This document shows, piece by piece, positions 58,339 to 64,000 of a DNA stretch of 64,000 nucleotides. A program made the translations under genes and the position numbers. Source of the stretch: Pseudomonas japonica (GTDB taxonomy: Bacteria > Pseudomonadota > Gammaproteobacteria > Pseudomonadales > Pseudomonadaceae); NCBI RefSeq assembly GCF_900188455.1, contig NZ_FZOL01000009.1, positions 1 through 64,000 on the forward strand, written 5' to 3'. Position 1 is the first letter of the stretch. Each line of letters starts with the position of its first letter. The notes under the pieces are model-generated. The model was not told where the DNA came from, made no database searches, and was given only the letters and a program-made list of their open reading frames with translations.

Positions 58339-61100
58339 ACGCCGCGCCGCTGGCGGTGGTCGGCATGGCCGGGCGCTTTCCCGGCGCGCCGGACCTGCGG
58401 GCCTTCTGGGACCTGCTCGACAAGGGACGGGATGCGGTGACGCGGGTGCCGGCCGAGCGCTGGGACTGGCGCGAGTACGACAGCGCGCTGAATCCCGGCG
58501 AAGACACCAGCTATTGCCAGCGCGGCGGCTTCATCGAGCAGGCCGACTGCTTCGACGGGCGCTTTTTCGGCATCCTGCCGCGCGAGGCTCAGGGCATGGA
58601 CCCGCAGCAGCGCCTGTTCCTGCAGTGCGCCTGGAACGCCCTGGAGGACGCCGGCCACGCCCCGGGGCAACTGGCCAAGCGTCGGGTCGGGGTGTTCGTC
58701 GGCGTCGGCCATGCCGACTACCCGGCGCTGATGCGCCGCGACGGTGTGCCCAGTGACGCCTGGCGCGGCACCGGCATCGCCCTCACCGCCATCGCCAACC
58801 GGGTGTCGTACTGCCTCGACCTGCACGGCCCCAGCGAAAGCATCGACACCGCCTGCTCCAGCTCGCTGGTGGCACTGCACCGCGCCAGCCAGTCGCTGCG
58901 CGCCGGCGAATGCGAGCTGGCGATCGTCGGCGGGGTCAACCTGCTGCTCGGCCCGGAACTGTTCGTCGCCTTCGCCAAGGCCGGCATGCTCAGCCATGCC
59001 GGACACTGCCAGACCTTCGCCGCCAGCGCCGATGGCTACGTGCGCGGCGAAGGCGTGGCGGCCCTGGTGCTGACCCGCACCGAGACGGCCGCCGCCAATG
59101 GCGACTTCATCTACGGCGAAGTCCGCGGCAGCGCGCAGAACCATGGCGGCCGCGCCTACAGCTTCACCGCGCCCAACCCGAGCGCGCAAAGCGAAGTGAT
59201 TCGCCAGGCCTGGGCCCAGTCCGGCCATTCGCCGCGCCTGGCCTGCCTGATCGAAACCCACGGCACCGGCACACCGCTGGGCGACCCGATCGAGATCGAT
59301 GCGCTCAAGCAGGCGGTCCCCGCCGACGCGGGCCCGACCATCGCCCTCGGCGCCCTGAAAAGCCAGATCGGCCATCTGGAGGCCGCCGCCGGTATCGCCT
59401 CGGTGGTCAAGAGCCTGCTGTGCCTGCAGCGCCGCCAGCAGGTCGGCAACCTGCATCACGCCAGCCTCAATCCGCAGATCGAGCTGGAAAGCAGCCCGTT
59501 TCGCCTTGCCCAGGGCGGCGCGCCGCTGCGGGCGGCGGATGGCGCGCCATTGCTGGCTGGCGTCAGTGCCTTCGGTTTCGGCGGGGTCAACGCCCATGTG
59601 GTGTTGCAGGCCGCCGACGCGCCGACCTCCGGCGAAGACGACTCAACGCCCTGGCTGATGCTGCTCTCGGCCAAGGACGACGACGGCCTGCGGGCCCGCG
59701 CCCGGCACCTGCTGGAAGCCCTGGACGCCGAGCCCGCCGACCCTCATCAGCACCCGCGCGAGGAATTGCTGGAATGCCTGCGCGACCTGCTCGGGCTGAT
59801 GCCGGCCAGCGACGCCAGCCCTACTCGCCTGGCCACCCTCAAGGTGGATGCCGGCTATTTCGTCGGCTGCCTGGAGCAGGCCCTCGACGCCCGCCAGCTC
59901 GACGTGCCGATCGATGCCTGGCGCGGTGCGCTGACCCTGGAGGAAGTGGCGCAGCGCCTGGTGGCGGAACTGCCGACGCAGTCCGACCGGGCATCGCGCC
60001 TGGCCAGCCTGCCCGCCGTGCCCTTGACCGGCGCCAGCCTTGGCGCGATCGCCCGGACCCTGCACGAAGGCCGCGATGCCATGGCCAGGCGCCTGGCGTT
60101 CGTCGCCGCCAGCCACGCGCAGCTGGTCCAGCGTCTGCGCGCGTTCCTCGCCGGCGATTGCGACGCGCTGTACGTCGGCGATGGCAGCGCGGCCACGGCC
60201 GCGCCGGAGCCGTTGGCTCAGCCCGTCGATGCCGCGCAACTGGCGCGCTGGGCTGCGTACTGGGTCAACAGCAAGGCGGCGGCGCCGGACTGGGCCGGCC
60301 TGTATGGCGAGCGGCCACGCCCCGGCAAAGTCCCGCTGCCGGGCTATCCATGGCGCGCCGAGCGTGTCTGGTACACCCCGTCGAGCAAGCCCGTCGCCCG
60401 TAGCCGGGTCGGCGCCGCCCAGGCCTGGCGCGACTGCTGGGAGCCTGGTGCCGCGCCACCCGCTTCGGCCATGGCCCTGGCCGGCCTGCTCCAGCACGCC
60501 CTGGCCGGGCACGGCGATACGCCGCTGGCCTGGCGCGACCTGTGCTTCGGTCCGCCACAGGAACTGACGGACACCGATACGCTGAATTTCAACCAGGTCG
60601 ACGCCCAGTGGCAGGCCAGCCAGAACGGGCAGGTGCTGTTGCAGGTGCGCGAAGACGCGTCCCACGACGCCCCCGCCGCCGTCGCCAATGTCGCCGTGGC
60701 CAGCGCCCTGGCGACCAGCGCGCTGTATGCCGGGCTGGCCGACAAGGGCCTGCGCTACAGCACCGCGGGACGTGTCCTGCGCGAGGTGCGTGGCGCCGCG
60801 GACAGCCTCCACGCCAGCCTCGGCAACCTCGACGATGCCGACCTCTGGGCCGTGCTGCTGGCCACCCTGGCGGGCGCTCCCGCGCTGCTCGCCGAGGCGA
60901 GCGCGCCACGCCTGCCGTTTCATATCCGCCAACTGTGGCTCGACCCGCGCGCGCTGCCCGGCGCCCGCCAGTTGAGCCTGCGCCGGCAGGGCCAGCGCTG
61001 GGCGCTGGACCTGAGCCACAGCGACGGCCGCCGCGCCCTGCACCTGGACGGTGTCGAACTGCGCGCCCTGCCGGCACAACCTGCACAGGTGAGCGCATGA
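58326..61100 (+). CDS. Trans-AT polyketide synthase 2 (KS with degenerate ACP- and DH-like regions)
   Basis: The 924-residue protein opens with a complete KS (about 1-435; Cys177, His312, His350). The post-KS linker contains an ACP-like insert (about 475-550, HPREELLECLRDLLGL...LKVDAGYFVGCL) in which the phosphopantetheine Ser is Ala509. After GKVPLPGYPWRAERVWYTPS, the last 235 residues look like a dehydratase C-half (GLADKGLRYSTAGRVLREVR, LPFHIRQLWLD) without the N-terminal His motif. The Asp helix reads DDADLWAVLLATL, with the acid replaced by Trp. There is no active ACP, AT or KR. The free ACP downstream probably serves this KS. It overlaps the AT gene by four bases (ATGA). Confidence 0.82.
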   Translation: MPGLNAAPLAVVGMAGRFPGAPDLRAFWDLLDKGRDAVTRVPAERWDWREYDSALNPGEDTSYCQRGGFIEQADCFDGRFFGILPREAQGMDPQQRLFLQCAWNALEDAGHAPGQLAKRRVGVFVGVGHADYPALMRRDGVPSDAWRGTGIALTAIANRVSYCLDLHGPSESIDTACSSSLVALHRASQSLRAGECELAIVGGVNLLLGPELFVAFAKAGMLSHAGHCQTFAASADGYVRGEGVAALVLTRTETAAANGDFIYGEVRGSAQNHGGRAYSFTAPNPSAQSEVIRQAWAQSGHSPRLACLIETHGTGTPLGDPIEIDALKQAVPADAGPTIALGALKSQIGHLEAAAGIASVVKSLLCLQRRQQVGNLHHASLNPQIELESSPFRLAQGGAPLRAADGAPLLAGVSAFGFGGVNAHVVLQAADAPTSGEDDSTPWLMLLSAKDDDGLRARARHLLEALDAEPADPHQHPREELLECLRDLLGLMPASDASPTRLATLKVDAGYFVGCLEQALDARQLDVPIDAWRGALTLEEVAQRLVAELPTQSDRASRLASLPAVPLTGASLGAIARTLHEGRDAMARRLAFVAASHAQLVQRLRAFLAGDCDALYVGDGSAATAAPEPLAQPVDAAQLARWAAYWVNSKAAAPDWAGLYGERPRPGKVPLPGYPWRAERVWYTPSSKPVARSRVGAAQAWRDCWEPGAAPPASAMALAGLLQHALAGHGDTPLAWRDLCFGPPQELTDTDTLNFNQVDAQWQASQNGQVLLQVREDASHDAPAAVANVAVASALATSALYAGLADKGLRYSTAGRVLREVRGAADSLHASLGNLDDADLWAVLLATLAGAPALLAEASAPRLPFHIRQLWLDPRALPGARQLSLRRQGQRWALDLSHSDGRRALHLDGVELRALPAQPAQVSA

Positions 61101-62890
61101 AGGCCTGGCTGTTCCAGGGCCAGGGCAGCCAGCGCAAGGGCATGGGCGCGGCGCTGTTCGCCCGCTTCCCGGCGCTGCGCGACGAAGCCGCCGGGATTCT
61201 CGGCTATGACCTCGCCCGCCTGTGCCAGGACGATCCCGAACAGGCGCTGAACCAGACCCGCTACACCCAGCCGGCGATCTACGTGGTGTCCTGGCTCGGC
61301 TATCTCGCCGCCCGCGAAGACGGCGTCGAGGCGCGCTTCGCCGCCGGGCACAGCGTGGGTGAGTACGCCGCGCTGACCGCCGCCGGGGTGATGGACTTCG
61401 CCCTCGGCCTGCGCATCGTCGCCGAGCGCGCGCGGCTGATGGCCGAGGTGCGCGGCGGCGGCCTGCTGGCCCTGCTCGGCCAGGACCAGGAACAGGTCAC
61501 CGCGCTGCTCGCCGAACTGCCCGAAAGCGGCCTGGCCATCGCCAATATCAACAGCCCGCGGCAGATCATCGTCGGCGGCGCGCAGGCGCCACTTGCACAG
61601 CTCGCCGACCTGTGTGCCGCGCGCAGCCTGCGCGCCCTGCCGCTGAAGGTCAGCGGTCCGTTCCACACCCCGCACATGGCCGCGGCGGAGGCGGCCTTCG
61701 GCGAATTCCTCCAGGGCCTCGCCGCGCGCTTCGCCGCGCCGCGCTTCCCGGTCATCGCCAACCTCGATGCCCAGCCCCACAACCGCGAGGGCCTGGTCGA
61801 GCGCCTGTCGCGCCACCTCAGCCAGCCGGTGCGCTGGCAGCAGGTGGTGCAACGCCTGCTCACCGAGGGCGTCGAGGACTTCATCGAGATCGGCCAGCCG
61901 GCGATTCTCGGTGGCATGCTCAAGGACATCCGCGCCCTGGCGCCAGCGCCACAGCCACAGCCACAGCCACAGGCCGTGGAGCGGCCGCTGCTGGTGCAGG
62001 CCATCGCGCCGCGCCAGGGCGCCGAAGCCCTGCTCGGCGAACTGGCCCGCCACGGCGTCATGGGCCTGCTCGACGGGCATGGCCTGGACGACCCTGAACT
62101 GGAGCGGACCCTGGACCGCTACAACGCCAATCCGCACCTGCGCGGACGCTTCGGCGTCAGCCTCGGCGGCGCCGCGCGCCTGGCTCGGGTCGCCGAACAG
62201 GGGGTGCGCTGCATCGAGATCGCCGCCCACGACCTCAACGCCGGGCTGCGCCAACGCTGGCCACAGGTGCACTGGCTGGTGCGCCTGGAACGCCATGAAG
62301 ACCTCGACAACGGCCTGGCCCATGCCGACGCCCTGCTGATCGCCGCCGACCGACACATGCCGCTGCTGCTCGAAGCCCTCGCCCGCCGCGAACGCCAGGC
62401 GCGCCAGCCGCTGATCGGCGCCGGCGGCCTGGCCGCAAGCCCCGCGGGCGTGCAGGCGCTGCTCGACCTCGGCGTCGACTTCGTCGCCCCCGGCGCGCTG
62501 TTCCTCCTCGCCAGCGAGGCCGCGCTGCCCCTCGATGTGCAGCAGCGCCTGGCGCGCATGGGTCGCCAGGACCATCGCCTGCTCAGCGACTGGCGCTACC
62601 CGGAACTGCACAGCCGCAGCCCCGGCTATGTGCTCGACCAGGCCGCCCAGGCCGCCAGCGAAGCGCAGCAGGCGCTGTACCTCGGCGACAGCATCGACGC
62701 CGCCGCGCGACGCGACCTGCACAACCGCATGCAGGCCGGGCTGGCGCGGACCCAGGTGCACGGCGACGCCTCGCTGTGGCTGTTCAACCACTGGCGCCGC
62801 CAGCACGCCGCCGACCTGCCCATTCCACTGCCCGCGGCCCAGTTGCTGGAGCTGCTCAGCCCCGCCGCCCGTCCAAGGAGAACTCCATGA
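61097..62890 (+). CDS. Discrete acyltransferase fused to degenerate PfaD-type enoyl reductase
   Basis: The N-terminal 280 residues are an intact trans-AT malonyl transferase: GQGSQ, GHSVGEYAAL (Ser86), IVAERARLM and GPFHTPHM (His190). After a PQPQPQPQ linker comes a region like the PfaD/PksE enoyl reductase (HGVMGLLDGHGLDDPELERT; GAGGLAASPAGVQALLDLGV). Compared with that family it lacks the GGHTD flavin/catalytic motif (here ADRHMP) and the TVEAGTSD loop, and a central segment is missing. The AT is likely functional in loading synthases 1 and 2; the ER half is probably structural or dead. The start overlaps synthase 2 by ATGA. Confidence 0.85.
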   Translation: MKAWLFQGQGSQRKGMGAALFARFPALRDEAAGILGYDLARLCQDDPEQALNQTRYTQPAIYVVSWLGYLAAREDGVEARFAAGHSVGEYAALTAAGVMDFALGLRIVAERARLMAEVRGGGLLALLGQDQEQVTALLAELPESGLAIANINSPRQIIVGGAQAPLAQLADLCAARSLRALPLKVSGPFHTPHMAAAEAAFGEFLQGLAARFAAPRFPVIANLDAQPHNREGLVERLSRHLSQPVRWQQVVQRLLTEGVEDFIEIGQPAILGGMLKDIRALAPAPQPQPQPQAVERPLLVQAIAPRQGAEALLGELARHGVMGLLDGHGLDDPELERTLDRYNANPHLRGRFGVSLGGAARLARVAEQGVRCIEIAAHDLNAGLRQRWPQVHWLVRLERHEDLDNGLAHADALLIAADRHMPLLLEALARRERQARQPLIGAGGLAASPAGVQALLDLGVDFVAPGALFLLASEAALPLDVQQRLARMGRQDHRLLSDWRYPELHSRSPGYVLDQAAQAASEAQQALYLGDSIDAAARRDLHNRMQAGLARTQVHGDASLWLFNHWRRQHAADLPIPLPAAQLLELLSPAARPRRTP

Positions 62891-63159
62891 GCCTGATCGA
62901 CACCCTGCAACGCCATATCAGCACCTTCATCAGTACCGAAGCCGATCTGCCGGCCGACGAGATCGACCTGCACAGCCCGCTGGGCGCGCTCGGTGTCGGC
63001 TCGCTGCTGGGCACGCGGCTGATCGGCAACCTGGAAGAGCATTTCGCCGTGCGCCTGCGCCCGACCCTGCTGTTCGAACACCCGAGCATCGCCGAACTGG
63101 CCAGCGCCGTCGCCGGGATCGTCGCGGGCGACCAACAGAAGGAGTCCGCGCATGTTTGA
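62887..63159 (+). CDS. Free acyl carrier protein
   Basis: A 90-residue ACP with the attachment Ser in LGVGSLLGTRLIGNLE, unusually GVGS rather than GxDS. Typical four-helix pattern with LRPTLLFEHPSIAELAS. The start overlaps the AT stop by ATGA and the stop overlaps the ligase start by eight bases, so AT, ACP and ligase are coupled. Its location next to a fatty acyl-AMP ligase makes it the probable acceptor of the activated starter, or an ACP for synthase 2. Confidence 0.85.
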   Translation: MSLIDTLQRHISTFISTEADLPADEIDLHSPLGALGVGSLLGTRLIGNLEEHFAVRLRPTLLFEHPSIAELASAVAGIVAGDQQKESAHV

Positions 63160-64000
63160 CAAGACCGGCCTCACCCCACAGGAACTGCTCACCGCCAGCG
63201 GTCAGCTGGCGATCCACGATTGCCTGGCGCTGCGCGCGCGCCTGCACCCGCACAAGGTGCTCTTCACCCTGCTCGACGACGACGGCGAGGAGCAGCAGCG
63301 CCTGACCTACGGCGAACTGTTCGGCCGGGTCGGCGCCATCGCCCGGCAGTTGCGCGAGCACAGCGCGCCGGGCGATCGCATCGCCCTGTTCTTCCCCCAG
63401 GGGCTGGAGTTCATCGCCAGCTTCCTCGCCTGCCTGGACAGCGGGCGCATCGCCGTGCCGGTCAACCTGCCGAACCGGCGCCGGGTCGAGCGCTGCCTGA
63501 GCATCCTCGAAGACAGCGGCAGCCGCCTGCTGCTGGTCGCCGACAGCGAACGCGAGGCACTGGGCCAGGCCTTCGCCGGCAGCTTCGCGGCGCAATTGCC
63601 CATGCTCGCGCCAACCCCGGCCAGCGCCGCCGACATGCCCTGGGTACGCCCCGACGACAGCGACCCGCAACGCATCGCCTTCCTGCAGTACACCTCCGGC
63701 TCCACCTCGGCGCCCAAGGGGGTGATGGTCAGCCACGGCAATATCAGCGCCAACCTGCGCATGATGCGCGACGCCTGGGCGCTGGATCAGGACTGCGACT
63801 TCGTCACCTGGCAGCCCCATCACCACGACATGGGGCTGATCCTCGGCCAGTTGCTGCCGATCATGCTGGGCAACCACACGGTGATCATGGCGCCGTCCAC
63901 CTTCGTCCGGCAGCCGCTGCTCTGGTTGCAGGCCATCGCCCGCTACAAGGCGCGCCTGGCCGGCGGACCGAACTTCGCCTACAACCTCGCCGTCGAGCGC
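63152..64000 (+). CDS. Fatty acyl-AMP ligase (FAAL), 5' part
   Basis: The frame is open to the window end, so only the first 283 residues are seen. They have the adenylate-forming core motif QYTSGSTSAPKGVMVSHGN (about 178-197) and the FAAL-type sequence FVTWQPHHHDMGLILGQLLP, then TFVRQPLLWLQAI and GGPNFAYNL. FAALs adenylate a fatty acid and hand it to an ACP rather than CoA. This gives the cluster a fatty-acid starter. The FAAL-specific insertion lies beyond the window. GGAG precedes ATG 63152. Confidence 0.87.
   Translation, partial: MFDKTGLTPQELLTASGQLAIHDCLALRARLHPHKVLFTLLDDDGEEQQRLTYGELFGRVGAIARQLREHSAPGDRIALFFPQGLEFIASFLACLDSGRIAVPVNLPNRRRVERCLSILEDSGSRLLLVADSEREALGQAFAGSFAAQLPMLAPTPASAADMPWVRPDDSDPQRIAFLQYTSGSTSAPKGVMVSHGNISANLRMMRDAWALDQDCDFVTWQPHHHDMGLILGQLLPIMLGNHTVIMAPSTFVRQPLLWLQAIARYKARLAGGPNFAYNLAVER

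Overview
The window looks like a chromosomal segment of a high-GC Pseudomonas, most like the P. putida/P. entomophila side of the genus. The support is many genus-typical gene families, dense extragenic REP sequences of the TAGGAGC-GGCTTGCC-GCGAA type, a FecI/FecR/TonB signalling trio and repeated LysR/GntR/AraC-controlled catabolic clusters. No rRNA, tRNA, CRISPR array, insertion sequence or phage gene was seen.

Layout. 0-1.6 kb: the 3' end of an outer-membrane porin, a tandemly duplicated REP block that also copied the porin C-terminus, and an alpha/beta hydrolase. 1.6-4.1 kb: a LysR regulator divergent from a Sad-type succinate semialdehyde dehydrogenase. 4.2-8.3 kb: a TonB siderophore transducer with FecR and FecI-type sigma factor. 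8.4-12.9 kb: transporters, a LysR, a VOC protein and a small membrane protein. 12.9-24.6 kb: a quaternary-amine-type system, with a ProU-like ABC transporter and GlxA/AraC regulator on the minus strand facing a GntR regulator, FAD oxidase, MFS transporter, DapA-like lyase and aldehyde dehydrogenase on the plus strand. 24.8-30.6 kb: a DMT exporter and a polyamine/amide module (APC permease, PotF-like binding protein, nitrilase-family hydrolase, LuxR regulator). 30.6-36.7 kb: an operon of M20 hydrolase, APC permease, 2,3-diaminopropionate ammonia-lyase and carbamoyl-amino-acid hydrolase, divergent from an Lrp-like regulator. 37-44.7 kb: AraC/GyrI regulator, PPK2, phosphate transporter, ZntB-like transporter, Ppx/GppA phosphatase and a chemoreceptor. 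45-64 kb: a tightly coupled trans-AT polyketide synthase operon that runs off the window end.

The polyketide operon is the most unusual part. Every junction from the fused ACP-hydrolase-aminotransferase gene onward overlaps (GTGA, 13 nt, ATGA, ATGA, 8 nt). It encodes a fatty acyl-AMP ligase and free ACP (probable fatty-acid loading), two KS-containing synthases without built-in AT, a discrete AT fused to a degenerate PfaD-type enoyl reductase, two flavin monooxygenases, and a 1170-residue protein with ACP, hydrolase and two class-III aminotransferase-like domains. Both aminotransferase-like domains lack the PLP lysine. An A10 run at the end of that gene lies where slippage would fuse it to the next monooxygenase.

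The second striking signal is a family of about 400-bp palindromic intergenic elements, present three times (12.1, 25.7 and 36.7 kb). They have paired arms, a conserved non-palindromic core with its own hairpin, and apparent coordinated changes between the arms. I do not recognise them as a named element.
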